Shown here one piece after another: positions 46,759 to 55,962 of a stretch of 64,000 bases of DNA; the first letter of the stretch is position 1; the number at the start of each line of letters is the position of its first letter. The DNA comes from Cognatundibacterium squillarum (GTDB lineage: Bacteria > Pseudomonadota > Gammaproteobacteria > Burkholderiales > Burkholderiaceae_D): assembly GCF_014652435.1 (NCBI RefSeq), contig NZ_BMYU01000004.1, positions 1 through 64,000 on the forward strand. Reading direction: 5' to 3'. The position numbers and the translations under genes were made by a program. The notes under the pieces were generated by a model. That model ran no database searches, was not told the origin of the DNA, and saw only the letters and a list, made by a program, of their open reading frames with translations.

Positions 46759-47349
46759 TTAAGCAAGGAAAAATTGCATCTGAACACTCAGCATTTCGAT
46801 GATGTCACCACCTTTTAGCAATAAAGGCTCTGCGCCAGCCGGAATCCCGTTCACTTTAGGAGCATCACGCCCCTCAACATGGCGTAAAAAATACTGGTCA
46901 GCTTGCTTTGAGATTGCCATAACCAATGTTGCCGGCGACCCTATTGTGGTCAATGGTTTTGATAATGTAAGCTCTTTACCTGCATTGGGCCCGTTAAGAA
47001 CCTTAATCTTTCCAGTTAATACTTGCTGCACAGCAGATGGAATTGAATGTGTTTGGGCAGATACGTCCTGCTGGAATCGCAGCTTATATTTACCCACATC
47101 AATCACATCACCATGCTGCAGCAAGTGCTTTTTCACTGGCTGGTTATTAACCATAGTTCCATTTGTACTACCCAGATCAAGTACAAAAGAGCCACTACTC
47201 GTAGTATCTATTGCTGCATGTTGTCCGCTGACAGTCAGGTGATCAATAACCAGATCATTTCCCGGGCGCCGCCCAATCGTGACTCTGGATTTGGTTATTC
47301 CATACTCTTGCTGCACTAACCCGTTAAATGTGACGATAATTTTCGCCAT
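46759..47349 (-). CDS. FHA-domain protein
   Basis: A 196-residue cytoplasmic protein with a canonical forkhead-associated domain (about residues 20-90): TIGRRPGNDLVIDHLTVSGQHAAI, then LGSTNGTMVNN. These residues bind phosphothreonine. A second FHA-like fold (about 112-196, ITTIGSPAT) lacks the SxxH pair and is probably degenerate. It lies 23 bp after the PP2C phosphatase gene, so it is likely an effector or adaptor of a Ser/Thr phosphorylation system. No kinase gene is adjacent. Confidence 0.9.
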   Translation of the reverse strand: MAKIIVTFNGLVQQEYGITKSRVTIGRRPGNDLVIDHLTVSGQHAAIDTTSSGSFVLDLGSTNGTMVNNQPVKKHLLQHGDVIDVGKYKLRFQQDVSAQTHSIPSAVQQVLTGKIKVLNGPNAGKELTLSKPLTTIGSPATLVMAISKQADQYFLRHVEGRDAPKVNGIPAGAEPLLLKGGDIIEMLSVQMQFFLA

Positions 47350-47372
47350 AGCACTCTCAGAAAACGTTCTTT

Positions 47373-48179
47373 TTATCGTTTAAAAATTCTTCGGACCCAT
47401 GAGCTTTCCCGGAGGGGTTCTGCCTTGAACAGAACAACGGAAATGTTATCTGCACCACCAGCGGCGTTCGCTTCAGCAATCAGTGCCGCAGAGCAGAGAT
47501 GCAGATCATCATGATTTGTGATGATAATACGTTCGATTTCATCATGATTAAGCATATCGGTCAATCCGTCAGAACAGATTAAAAAAAGGTCTCGTTCGTC
47601 AGCCGGATACAAATGCAACTCAGCTTCAAGATCAGGTTGCGTTCCGACCGCCCGGGTTATTAGATTCTTAACGGCAGAAAACCTTGCTTGCTCCTCGCTA
47701 ATGTATCCAGCGTCAATCTGATCCTGCAAAACAGAGTGATCATGCGTGAGTCTGACTAATTTCCCTTGCCTGAAGACGTAAGCACGAGAATCACCTACAT
47801 GCGCAACCAGAATTTTATGATCAAATAAGCATGTCGCAACGATCGTCGTTCCCATTCCGGAACATTCAGGATTGGATAATGACGACTCGAGAATCTGCCG
47901 GTTAGCTTCAGAAATTGCTTCAGCCATCCACCGCTGCAATGGCTTGGCGCGAATACCAACATGCCTCAACCACAGGGTATCGAGTTTCTCACAAAGGTAA
48001 TCTGCGACGATCTGTGTCGCCATTGCACTGGCAATTTCACCAGCGTTATAGCCTCCCATCCCATCAGCAAGCACAACGCAGCCATATTCAGCACAAACAA
48101 TGATTGCGTCTTCGTTATGCTCTCTGACCTGCCCAGTATCGGACTGTGCTGAAAATTCTAGGATTTGTCGGTGACTCAT
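47373..48179 (-). CDS. PP2C-family Ser/Thr protein phosphatase
   Basis: A 268-residue phosphatase with the metal-binding and motif residues of PP2C: GQVREHNEDAI (near residue 17), VLADGMGGYNAGEIAS (35-50), LVAHVGDSRAYVFRQGKLV, LFLICSDGLTDML and GGADNISVVLF. It dephosphorylates phosphoserine/threonine proteins using Mn2+ or Mg2+. It is followed by the FHA gene. Relatives are called Stp1/PrpC/PppA. Confidence 0.94.
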   Translation of the reverse strand: MSHRQILEFSAQSDTGQVREHNEDAIIVCAEYGCVVLADGMGGYNAGEIASAMATQIVADYLCEKLDTLWLRHVGIRAKPLQRWMAEAISEANRQILESSLSNPECSGMGTTIVATCLFDHKILVAHVGDSRAYVFRQGKLVRLTHDHSVLQDQIDAGYISEEQARFSAVKNLITRAVGTQPDLEAELHLYPADERDLFLICSDGLTDMLNHDEIERIIITNHDDLHLCSAALIAEANAAGGADNISVVLFKAEPLRESSWVRRIFKR

Positions 48180-48360
48180 CGAATGGCGTGCAAATGAAAA
48201 CTCGTCTCAGATTAGCTAAAAAGGAAAAAGTTTCCAAAATTCAACATTATTTCGCTCTGAAATAGCTTAACACTAAGATCGTTGCTTTGCACTCCGCTTA
48301 ATCGGAAAGTTGCGATCAAACCTCATACAACGTGCTTATCAACGCTACTTAGAAAACTTT

Positions 48361-48396
48361 AAAATAAAAAAAGCGGCTTCCAGGAGGAAGCCGCTT
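48361..48396 (-). terminator. Rho-independent terminator of sucCD
   Basis: AAGCGGCTTC (48371-48380) pairs with GAAGCCGCTT (48387-48396). On the minus strand a run of seven T follows. It lies 18 bp after the sucD stop. Confidence 0.9.
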
Positions 48397-48413
48397 TTGC
48401 GAAATTTCCGCGA

Positions 48414-49295
48414 TTACAGCATTGCTTTCAGCAATCGCGCCATTTCTGACGGATTCTTAGTCGTACGAATACCACAAGCTTCCATGATATCCAGCTTAGC
48501 TTGCGCAGTATCTGCACCACCTGAAATCAGAGCACCTGCGTGACCCATACGTTTTCCTGGTGGCGCAGTGACACCAGCGATGAATCCAACAACCGGTTTC
48601 TTCATGTTTTCTTTAATCCAGTATGCCGCATTCGCCTCATCCGGACCACCAATTTCACCAATCATGATGACTGCATCTGTATCAGGGTCATCATTGAACA
48701 TCTGCATCACGTCGATATGTTTCAGTCCATTGATTGGATCACCGCCAATACCAACTGCAGAAGATTGACCGAGGCCCAGAGCTGTCAGCTGACCGACTGC
48801 TTCATATGTCAGCGTACCGGAACGGGAAACAACACCGATACGGCCTTTCTTATGGATATGACCCGGCATAATGCCAATTTTGATTTCATCCGGTGTAATC
48901 AAACCAGGACAGTTAGGGCCAAGCAGCTTTGTTTTGCTGCCAGCTTTTGCCATACGATCTTTGAGCATCATCATATCGCGAACAGGAATACCTTCCGTGA
49001 TACAGATTGCCAGATCCAGCTCAGCTTCAACAGCTTCCCAGATCGCCGCTGCAGCACCTGCTGGCGGTACATAAATGACAGAAACAGTTGCACCGGTTTC
49101 TGCTTTAGCGTCTTTTACGCTTGCGTAAATCGGGATGCCTTCGAAATCTTCACCAGCTTTCTTAGGGTTAACACCTGCAACGAAACATTCTTTGCCGTTT
49201 GCATAATCACGGCACATGCGGGTATGGAACTGACCAGTTTTACCAGTGATACCTTGGGTAATAACTTTTGTATCTTTATTAATCAGGATGGACAT
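48414..49295 (-). CDS. sucD: Succinyl-CoA synthetase, alpha subunit
   Basis: A 293-residue subunit that carries the phosphohistidine and binds CoA: MSILINKDTKVITQGITGKTGQFH, GPNCPGLITPDEIKIGIMPG, and the active-site histidine in RMGHAGALISGG. With SucC it makes ATP/GTP from succinyl-CoA in the citric acid cycle. ATG 49293-49295 is chosen because AAGGAA precedes it. It lies 18 bp after sucC and ends at a strong terminator. Confidence 0.97.
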   Translation of the reverse strand: MSILINKDTKVITQGITGKTGQFHTRMCRDYANGKECFVAGVNPKKAGEDFEGIPIYASVKDAKAETGATVSVIYVPPAGAAAAIWEAVEAELDLAICITEGIPVRDMMMLKDRMAKAGSKTKLLGPNCPGLITPDEIKIGIMPGHIHKKGRIGVVSRSGTLTYEAVGQLTALGLGQSSAVGIGGDPINGLKHIDVMQMFNDDPDTDAVIMIGEIGGPDEANAAYWIKENMKKPVVGFIAGVTAPPGKRMGHAGALISGGADTAQAKLDIMEACGIRTTKNPSEMARLLKAML

Positions 49296-49313
49296 GTTAT
49301 TTCCTTGCAAATA

Positions 49314-50477
49314 TTAAGCTTTAGCAGCTGCAACAACTTTTTGTGCAGCTTCTTCCATCGTGTCAGCGGAGATAATAGGCAGACCGGAATCGGCCAGCAT
49401 TTTCTTACCGATGTCTTCGTTAGTACCTTTCATGCGAACGACCAACGGCACTTGCAGAGAAACCGCTTTAGAAGCAGCAATAACGCCTTCTGCGATCACA
49501 TCACAACGCATAATGCCACCGAAGATGTTGACCAGGATTGCTTTCAAACCAGGGTTTTTCAGCATAATTTTGAAAGCTTCAGTGACTTTCTCAGTTGTAG
49601 CGCCACCACCAACGTCCAGGAAGTTAGCTGGCTCACCGCCAAACAACTTAATTGTGTCCATAGTTGCCATCGCGAGACCAGCACCATTTACCAGGCAGCC
49701 AATATCGCCATCCAGAGAGATGTACGCGAGATCGAATTTAGAGGCTTCGATTTCAGCAGGATCTTCCTCATCCAGATCACGGTATGCAACGATTTCTGGC
49801 TGGCGGAACAGTGAGTTCGCATCAAAATTGAACTTCGCATCCAGTGCGATTACTTTACCGGAACCCGTCAGAATCATCGGATTTATTTCAGCCAGAGACG
49901 CATCGGTTTCCATGAACGCTTTGTACAGTCCATGCAGCTGTGTACGCATATCTTCAACGGAAGCATCAGGCACACCGATTTTACGCGCGATGTCGTCGGC
50001 TTCTTCATCTTTCAGACCGACACCCGGATCGATAGCGATCGAGTGAATCAGTTCAGGATGGCTTTCCGCCACTTCTTCAATATCCATACCGCCCTCAGAC
50101 GATGCCATCAGCACTACACGCTGGCTAACACGGTCTGTCACCATACTTACGTACAGTTCCTTCTTAATATCTGCGCCTTCCTCGATCAGCAAGCGACGGA
50201 CTTTTTGGCCTTCAGGGCCAGTCTGGTGAGTAACCAGTTGCATACCCATGATCGCATCTGCATATTCACGAACTTGTTCGATCGATTTTGCAACTTTAAC
50301 GCCACCACCTTTACCACGGCCACCCGCATGGATTTGCGCCTTAACGACCCAAACTGGTCCGCCCAGGGTTTCTGCGGCTTTTACTGCTTCATCAACGGAC
50401 AAGCATGGGATACCGCGTGGTACAGTCACTCCGAATTTACGGAGGATTTCTTTACCCTGATACTCATGGATTTTCAT
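49314..50477 (-). CDS. sucC: Succinyl-CoA synthetase, beta subunit
   Basis: A 387-residue ATP-grasp subunit starting [22 protein letters not shown], with [52 protein letters not shown] and [16 protein letters not shown]. It binds the nucleotide and succinate. GAAGGGAAG precedes ATG 50475-50477. It is first of the sucCD operon, and its promoter lies in the long 50478-51105 gap. Confidence 0.97.
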   Translation of the reverse strand: MKIHEYQGKEILRKFGVTVPRGIPCLSVDEAVKAAETLGGPVWVVKAQIHAGGRGKGGGVKVAKSIEQVREYADAIMGMQLVTHQTGPEGQKVRRLLIEEGADIKKELYVSMVTDRVSQRVVLMASSEGGMDIEEVAESHPELIHSIAIDPGVGLKDEEADDIARKIGVPDASVEDMRTQLHGLYKAFMETDASLAEINPMILTGSGKVIALDAKFNFDANSLFRQPEIVAYRDLDEEDPAEIEASKFDLAYISLDGDIGCLVNGAGLAMATMDTIKLFGGEPANFLDVGGGATTEKVTEAFKIMLKNPGLKAILVNIFGGIMRCDVIAEGVIAASKAVSLQVPLVVRMKGTNEDIGKKMLADSGLPIISADTMEEAAQKVVAAAKA

Positions 50478-51105
50478 ACGACTTCCCTTCAGACACTGAG
50501 GTATAAATAGTTAATAACAAACAAACTTTTTGAACACTACAATTCCTGTTTTAATCAGAAATTGATAATGACTGAATGATCTGCGACGACATTCTGAAAT
50601 TTGAATGAAGCTGCGAAATCACGCGTTCCCCTGATTTACCGGCTGCATTATAGACTGTTGATTCGAAAATTTGAAAATCGTCGGCGCATATAACCGGAGT
50701 ACAGACTGAACTGATTGTTTGGGTATTATGCAGAATTGAAATTGGATTGCGCTGCTGAGTAAGAACAACACTATACTTATTTGTCCGATTCCGGAAAATA
50801 ACAGTGGCCCTTTCAAACGCATAATATTTGTGCGTCTTGTCCTCAGCATAAACCCCTGACGCGTCGTGCAGAGCAGTAACACGTATGGCGAGAGCTGGCA
50901 GAAGAACTGTTGGCTCAGCGGTGTAAGTGGTTTTGATGGCATAAAGCCTTCCGGCGGCTAATCTTTTCTAGCCACAATTGCGTGTCGTCACCACAGTTTC
51001 TATGGTAACAGCCGCTCCTGCGGCGCTGCAAAACCTCGAAATTCTAGCACAGCTGCAAACGGTTCTGACAATTCGCAAAAACTTTCCTGATCCGGCATCC
51101 GTACC
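50478..51105. other. 628-bp intergenic region upstream of sucC
   Basis: No supported gene. A 107-codon open frame at 50619-50942 on the minus strand has no domain and no convincing start. The region must contain the sucC promoter and the end of the recX transcript. Near 51075-51115 TCCTGA and TCAGGA could pair on the minus strand ahead of a T-rich stretch, a weak terminator candidate for recX. Confidence 0.4.
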
Positions 51106-51564
51106 TTATTCAGGATGATTTTCAGCAATCCAGTTTTTAATTGCTCGCTGCACAAGATTACTTGAAAAACCTCTCTGAGCTAAATAACGGTACATTTTGG
51201 CTTTTAGTTCCGGCGTTACCTCCTGCGAGGCAAACTTTCTTTGCAACAAATAAATTGCACGCTCAGACTCCGACTCTGAGAGCGATGTCCGACACTCTGC
51301 CAGCAGATCAGGATCCAGATCATGTTGCGTCAGCTCATACAAAATCCTCTGATTGCCATACCTATTTTGCATACGGTGCACTAATGAATCTGCAAAACGC
51401 TGATCTGAAAGATATCCGCACTTCAGCAACCAGTTGAGAACGGACTCAAGTTCATCCTCGGATTCCGCATAAGGGCCCAGTTTTCTTAACAGCTCGGGGC
51501 GACTATATTCTCTGCCAGCAAGATATCGCAAGGCTCTTGCCTTCAGACTAAGTTTCTGACGCAT
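51106..51564 (-). CDS. recX: Regulatory protein RecX
   Basis: A 152-residue, all-helical RecX with the characteristic three-helix repeats: ARALRYLAGREYSRPELLRKL, LLKCGYLSDQRFADSLVHRM and MYRYLAQRGFSSNLVQRAI. RecX binds RecA filaments and inhibits recombinase activity. It follows recA by 47 bp, with a terminator hairpin between, as in many Proteobacteria. Confidence 0.94.
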   Translation of the reverse strand: MRQKLSLKARALRYLAGREYSRPELLRKLGPYAESEDELESVLNWLLKCGYLSDQRFADSLVHRMQNRYGNQRILYELTQHDLDPDLLAECRTSLSESESERAIYLLQRKFASQEVTPELKAKMYRYLAQRGFSSNLVQRAIKNWIAENHPE

Positions 51565-51571
51565 AAAACAA

Positions 51572-51593
51572 AGGCCGGGAAAGCCCCCGGCCT
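51572..51593 (-). terminator. Intercistronic terminator/attenuator between recA and recX
   Basis: AGGCCGGG (51572-51579) pairs with CCCGGCCT (51586-51593) around a six-base loop. On the minus strand it is followed by TTTGTTTTATG, whose ATG is the recX start. The leaky terminator would keep RecX far below RecA. Confidence 0.7.
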
Positions 51594-51611
51594 GTAGGTA
51601 TTTTCAGTTAA

Positions 51612-52649
51612 TTACTCTGCACTTACGGGTGCGAGCAAAGGTACGCCGAGATGTGCCCGTACTTTATTTTCAATTTCACGAGCAAGTTCGGGATGTTCTC
51701 TGAGATAAATGCGGGCATTGTCTTTGCCCTGACCAATTTTTTCACCACCATAGCTATACCATGCGCCGGATTTCTCAACAATCTTGGCTTCCGCGCCCAG
51801 ATCAAGAATCTCGCCCTCACGAGAAGTACCTTCGCCATAAAGAATATCAAAGTGGGCTTCTCTGAAAGGTGGAGCAACTTTATTTTTAACGACTTTAACT
51901 TTCGTTTCGTTACCAATCACTTCATCACCGGACTTAATTGAGCCGACGCGGCGAATATCCAGACGAACCGATGCATAAAATTTCAGTGCATTACCGCCAG
52001 TTGTCGTTTCAGGGCTTCCGAACATGACACCGATTTTCATACGAATCTGGTTAATGAAAATCACCAGCGTATTTGTTCGCTTGATGCTACCGGTCAATTT
52101 ACGCAGAGCCTGAGACATCAGACGTGCTTGCAGGCCCGGCAGGTTATCGCCCATATCACCTTCGATTTCAGCGCGCGGGGTAAGTGCAGCAACCGAATCG
52201 ACCACCACCAGATCGACACTGCCACTACGTACCAGTGCATCCGTAATTTCCAGGGCTTGCTCACCGGTATCTGGCTGGGAAATGAGTAACTCAGAAATAT
52301 TCACGCCCAGCTTTTGTGCATATCCGACATCCAGTGCATGTTCGGCATCGATAAACGCACAAGTTCCGCCGAGTTTCTGCATCTCTGCAATTGCCTGCAA
52401 CGTCAGTGTTGTTTTACCCGAGGACTCAGGGCCGTAAATTTCAACGACGCGACCACGTGGCAAACCACCAACACCTAATGCAATATCCAATCCGAGAGAG
52501 CCGGTAGAGACGACCTGCACTTCTTCTTTAGCCTCATCGTCGCCCATACGCATGATGGACCCCTTGCCGAACTGCTTTTCAATCTGCGCCAGCGCAGCAG
52601 CCAGAGCCTTACTTTTTTCAGAAGCGTTATCAGGTTTTTTATCGTCCAT
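51612..52649 (-). CDS. recA: Recombinase RecA
   Basis: A 345-residue recombinase: [13 protein letters not shown], Walker A GPESSGKT (near residues 74-81), Walker [12 protein letters not shown]1/L2 DNA-binding loops with [25 protein letters not shown] and [20 protein letters not shown]. It mediates strand exchange and LexA cleavage. The upstream region has a LexA box overlapping the -10 region. Confidence 0.98.
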   Translation of the reverse strand: MDDKKPDNASEKSKALAAALAQIEKQFGKGSIMRMGDDEAKEEVQVVSTGSLGLDIALGVGGLPRGRVVEIYGPESSGKTTLTLQAIAEMQKLGGTCAFIDAEHALDVGYAQKLGVNISELLISQPDTGEQALEITDALVRSGSVDLVVVDSVAALTPRAEIEGDMGDNLPGLQARLMSQALRKLTGSIKRTNTLVIFINQIRMKIGVMFGSPETTTGGNALKFYASVRLDIRRVGSIKSGDEVIGNETKVKVVKNKVAPPFREAHFDILYGEGTSREGEILDLGAEAKIVEKSGAWYSYGGEKIGQGKDNARIYLREHPELAREIENKVRAHLGVPLLAPVSAE

Positions 52650-52706
52650 GATGTCTTTCGTCGGTTAATAAGCGGAAATTTCAGGCAGCAAAGTCGCCAT
52701 GAACAG

Positions 52707-52736
52707 TACTGTATAAAAGATCAGTGATTTTTGCAA
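52707..52736 (-). promoter_or_regulatory. recA promoter with LexA (SOS) box
   Basis: The plus-strand text TACTGTATAAAAGATCAGTG (52707-52726) matches the SOS-box layout CTG-N10-CAG. On the minus strand it lies between a -35 TTGCAA (52731-52736) and a -10 TACAGT (52708-52713), spacing 17, so LexA would block RNA polymerase. It is about 60-80 bp upstream of recA. Confidence 0.8.
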
Positions 52737-52910
52737 GCATTTGTTCCGTTGATTACAGCATTGCTGACCGAAGGCGATTTGAAAGCCTTCCCAAAGTATC
52801 TTCGTCGGCTGAAAACGACCTTTTATCAATGTCATAACGATTAGCCTGCGGAAGCATGCTACATTCACCAAATTCAAATATATTTAACACATATTTACTG
52901 AAAGCAACTT

Positions 52911-53357
52911 ATGATATCGCTCAAATCAAACGGATTTACCCTGATCGAAGCACTGGTAACGGTTGCTCTCATCTCGATACTCAGCAGCTTTGCCTTTTCT
53001 AACTATAAGGAACAGATGGTCCGGGGCAAACTGATGGAAGCCACTAAAGGGCTGACTGAAGCACAGATGCGTCTGGAGCAGCGCTTTCAGGATGCGCGCA
53101 CCTACCTCAACTATGTGAAAGCAGATTGCAGTCCTGAGAACGCCGCCTTTGGCACAATCATTCAGCCAAGTCAGTACTTCAGTTTTGAATGCACGACCAC
53201 CGATATGACTTACTCGATCACCGCAAAAGGTAAAGCATCGGGTGGTATGAAAGATTATGTGCTTACGGTCGATCAGGACAGGCAGAAAAGCAGTCTGCTT
53301 CCGGGCATGAGCTCACCTCAACCCTGCTGGATTTCTAAGGCGGGCGAGACATGCTGA
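52911..53357 (+). CDS. pilE: Type IV pilus minor pilin PilE-like
   Basis: A 148-residue prepilin with a short leader (MISLKSNG) before FTLIEALVTVALISIL, then a pseudopilin-like body and a C-terminal pair of cysteines (PCWISKAGETC). It is the first gene of a minor-pilin operon whose genes overlap by a few bases. In Pseudomonas pilE closes this operon, whereas here it opens it. It is divergent from recA across 261 bp. Confidence 0.85.
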   Translation: MISLKSNGFTLIEALVTVALISILSSFAFSNYKEQMVRGKLMEATKGLTEAQMRLEQRFQDARTYLNYVKADCSPENAAFGTIIQPSQYFSFECTTTDMTYSITAKGKASGGMKDYVLTVDQDRQKSSLLPGMSSPQPCWISKAGETC

Positions 53358-53875
53358 ACTTCCGCCAGGCAGGATTCACACTGATCGAGATGCTCACGGC
53401 AGTCGCAATTCTTGCGATTTCGATGGCATTTGCGGCACCCGCATTTCAGAGCTGGACAGCAAACACCCAGATCCGCTCTGCTGCACAGCAAATTACCGGC
53501 GCTGTGCAACTCACCAAGAGCGAAAGTCTGCGCAGGAATGCACTGGTCAAACTGACCAAAGACGCGAGCAATGCGTGGACCATCTCCTGCGTTACGGTTA
53601 CACCCGATTGTCCGGCGGTTATTCAGCAACAAAAGTCGGGCGAAACCAAAACCGGACGACTGGTGACCCAGTTTAGTGAAGGCAATAGTGTTGTTTTCAA
53701 TTCACTTGGCCAACTGGCAATCCCACTCAGTAATCCAGGTCCGCTCTTTATCACGGTGAAAAGCCCGGATTCGAAAATCAACAGTCAGGTCCGTATTCAG
53801 ATTGCTCAGACGGGAAGTGTCCGTCAGTGCCCGAAAGAGACTATTCCTTCAACACCGGTGACAACACCATGCTGA
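53351..53875 (+). CDS. fimT: Minor pilin FimT/GspH family
   Basis: A 174-residue prepilin with leader MLNFRQAG and FTLIEMLTAVAILAISMAFAAPAFQSW, followed by the GspH/FimT domain (AAQQITGAVQLTKSESLRRNALVKL). FimT/FimU initiate pilus assembly, and some FimT proteins bind DNA for natural transformation. It overlaps the pilE stop by 7 bp and pilV by 7 bp. Confidence 0.87.
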   Translation: MLNFRQAGFTLIEMLTAVAILAISMAFAAPAFQSWTANTQIRSAAQQITGAVQLTKSESLRRNALVKLTKDASNAWTISCVTVTPDCPAVIQQQKSGETKTGRLVTQFSEGNSVVFNSLGQLAIPLSNPGPLFITVKSPDSKINSQVRIQIAQTGSVRQCPKETIPSTPVTTPC

Positions 53876-54297
53876 CACAAACCATCCGTAAGCCTGACGC
53901 GCAACAAGGTATTGCGCTGATCGAATCTCTGGTATCGCTTCTTCTGGTTGCAATTGGCATTATCGCATTGCTCAATATGCAATCACTGAATGTCAGAAAT
54001 ACCTCCGATGCAAAATACCGTTCCGAGGCTGCACTACTGGCACAAAAGCGCATCTCGGAAATATTCGTTAATCAGGAAAATCTGAACAATTTCATTGAGA
54101 CGTCTACAGATATCTCATCCCAAACCACGCTTCCGGGCGCGAAGCGGAGTACGCAACGTGCGACTGCCGATTGTGATACCGACGCGTCGAATGCGAAAAA
54201 CGCTGAGTGTTTCGTTATCACTATTCAGTGGAAAATTCCAGGCTCAACAGAAACCCGTTCATTTGTCCGGACAGCCTATATGACAGGTGGCGTATGA
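53869..54297 (+). CDS. pilV: Minor pilin PilV
   Basis: A 142-residue prepilin from ATG 53869 (overlapping the fimT stop); leader ending KPDAQQG, then IALIESLVSLLLVAIGIIALLNMQ. The conserved glutamate replaces nothing, and the leucine-rich stretch is the PilV type. An internal ADCDTD...AEC segment carries two cysteines. It shares ATGA with pilW. Confidence 0.88.
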   Translation: MLTQTIRKPDAQQGIALIESLVSLLLVAIGIIALLNMQSLNVRNTSDAKYRSEAALLAQKRISEIFVNQENLNNFIETSTDISSQTTLPGAKRSTQRATADCDTDASNAKNAECFVITIQWKIPGSTETRSFVRTAYMTGGV

Positions 54298-55358
54298 TCC
54301 GGCGCCCTTTAAACAAAAGATCCGGCGGGTTCAGCCTGATCGAACTGATGATAGGTTTGGCGATTGGTCTGGCTGTTGTTTTAATCAGCACCAGTCTGTA
54401 TGTCAGTTTTATACAAAGCAGAGAGCGCAACAGCGGTGTCACCAATGCACAAACCAGTGGCAACATCAGCTTGTACCTGATCCAGCGCCGAGTTGCAAAT
54501 GCTGCTTTCGGCTTACCTCTGCAAAATAAGAATAATCCGGCAATGCGCTGTGCGGTAGGCACTGGACTGGATCATGACAATAATCCGGCGACAGATCCGA
54601 TTGACTATTTTCCGGTATCCATTATCGATGGCGCCAACGGTGCCAGCGATACACTGATTGTCCATCAGGGAGATTCTGACACCGGCGGCATTCCTGCACG
54701 CATCAACACTATGGCAGGCAACACCCTGACGCTGAACAGTAACTTTGGCTGCAAAAACGGGGATGTCGTCATGATCAGCAATGGCTCAGCCTGCTCCATG
54801 ACAAAGGTGACGAATGTACCTGCCGGCAACAACACCGACATCGTAACTGCAGCCGCAACGAACGCTGCAATCGGGGCTTCGGTTGCCTGTATGGGAAATT
54901 TTACTGAATTCCGCTTTGCAACCACTGCATTGCAAAAACTCACTGAAAATCAACGGGAAATTGCCAGCGATGTAGTCAGTCTGCAAGCACAGTACGGTCT
55001 TGCAAATGATGTGAATTCGAATCAGATCACCAGCTGGGTGAATGCCAGCGGTAACGACTGGTCATACACAGCGGCCACACCGACACTGGCAAACCGTAAC
55101 CGGATTCGCGCGATCCGCGTAGCGCTGATTGTACGGAGTGGTCAGGCTGAGCGCGAAGAAATTCCCGAAGTAGTTTCCTGCAGCTCACTGACCGCGGCGA
55201 AACCCAGCGGTATCTGCGCATGGGCCGGCACTGCAGCCGATCCTTCGCCACTCATGAATCTCGCGCTGCAGGACCCGGACTGGCGCCGCTATCGGTATCG
55301 GGTCTTTGAAACCATTATTCCTTTACGCAATGTCATCTGGGCACGGGGGAATTTATGA
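54294..55358 (+). CDS. pilW: Minor pilin PilW
   Basis: A 354-residue prepilin-like protein: MIRRPLNKRSGG leader, FSLIELMIGLAIGLAVVLISTSLYVSF, and a long beta-rich C-terminal domain with TEFRFATTALQKL and a closing WRRYRYRVFETIIPLRNVIW, typical of PilW. ATG 54294 shares ATGA with the pilV stop. It is part of the tip complex with PilV, PilX and PilY1. Confidence 0.9.
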   Translation: MIRRPLNKRSGGFSLIELMIGLAIGLAVVLISTSLYVSFIQSRERNSGVTNAQTSGNISLYLIQRRVANAAFGLPLQNKNNPAMRCAVGTGLDHDNNPATDPIDYFPVSIIDGANGASDTLIVHQGDSDTGGIPARINTMAGNTLTLNSNFGCKNGDVVMISNGSACSMTKVTNVPAGNNTDIVTAAATNAAIGASVACMGNFTEFRFATTALQKLTENQREIASDVVSLQAQYGLANDVNSNQITSWVNASGNDWSYTAATPTLANRNRIRAIRVALIVRSGQAEREEIPEVVSCSSLTAAKPSGICAWAGTAADPSPLMNLALQDPDWRRYRYRVFETIIPLRNVIWARGNL

Positions 55359-55960
55359 ATATTTCACTTCAGTTAGCTCGTAATCAGCGGGGCATCTCCA
55401 TGTTCTTCGCCCTGATCATTCTGGTCATCATTTCGATATCCATGGTTGCGCTGGTCAAGATGACCGATATCAATGCCATTATTGCCGGCAATCTTGCATT
55501 CCGGGAATCCGCCACCAGCGGAGGTGACCGCGGGATTGAAGTCGCCATCCGCTGGCTGCGCACATCGGATAACGGTGCCGGCGGAATGGACCCGTGGCAG
55601 AGCACAGCCCATCCGCTGAATACGGACCGTGCCGCAAATGGCTATTACTCCAGCATGGATCCGCAAAAAAATCTGATCAGCATGACATGGAATAACACGA
55701 ACAGTGTGGATGCCGGAAAAGATGCCGCATCCAATCAGATCCGATATGTGATTCAGCGTATGTGCCGCACTCCCAATCAGGTACTGAGTGATGCGAACTG
55801 CCTGTTCAGCGACTCTGCCGAAGATAACGACGGCCATAACGTTATCAATGCCACACAGGCGGGTGCTGTGAAGAACGGTAAAAGCCCAGTCTACCGGATT
55901 ACCGTCAAAATCAGCGGCCCGCGCAACACCATCAGTTATGTACAAGGCTTTGTTTACTGA
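55355..55960 (+). CDS. pilX: Minor pilin PilX
   Basis: A 201-residue protein with an N-terminal PilX-like segment (RNQRGISMFFALIILVIISISMVALVKMTD), in which the usual GF/E pattern is replaced by GISMF, as in PilX homologues of Burkholderiales. A small C-terminal domain with two cysteines follows (MCRTPNQ, DANCLF). It shares ATGA with pilW (55355-55358). It acts with PilY1 at the pilus tip. Confidence 0.86.
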   Translation: MNISLQLARNQRGISMFFALIILVIISISMVALVKMTDINAIIAGNLAFRESATSGGDRGIEVAIRWLRTSDNGAGGMDPWQSTAHPLNTDRAANGYYSSMDPQKNLISMTWNNTNSVDAGKDAASNQIRYVIQRMCRTPNQVLSDANCLFSDSAEDNDGHNVINATQAGAVKNGKSPVYRITVKISGPRNTISYVQGFVY

Positions 55961-55962
55961 CC

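Noticed and set aside
48540-49814. 424-codon open frame on the plus strand
   Set aside because: Antisense to sucD and sucC; composition (many Cys, Phe, His) is typical of a shadow frame.
50619-50942. 107-codon minus-strand open frame upstream of sucC
   Set aside because: No recognisable domain, no ribosome-binding site of note, and biased composition; kept only as a remark on the intergenic region.
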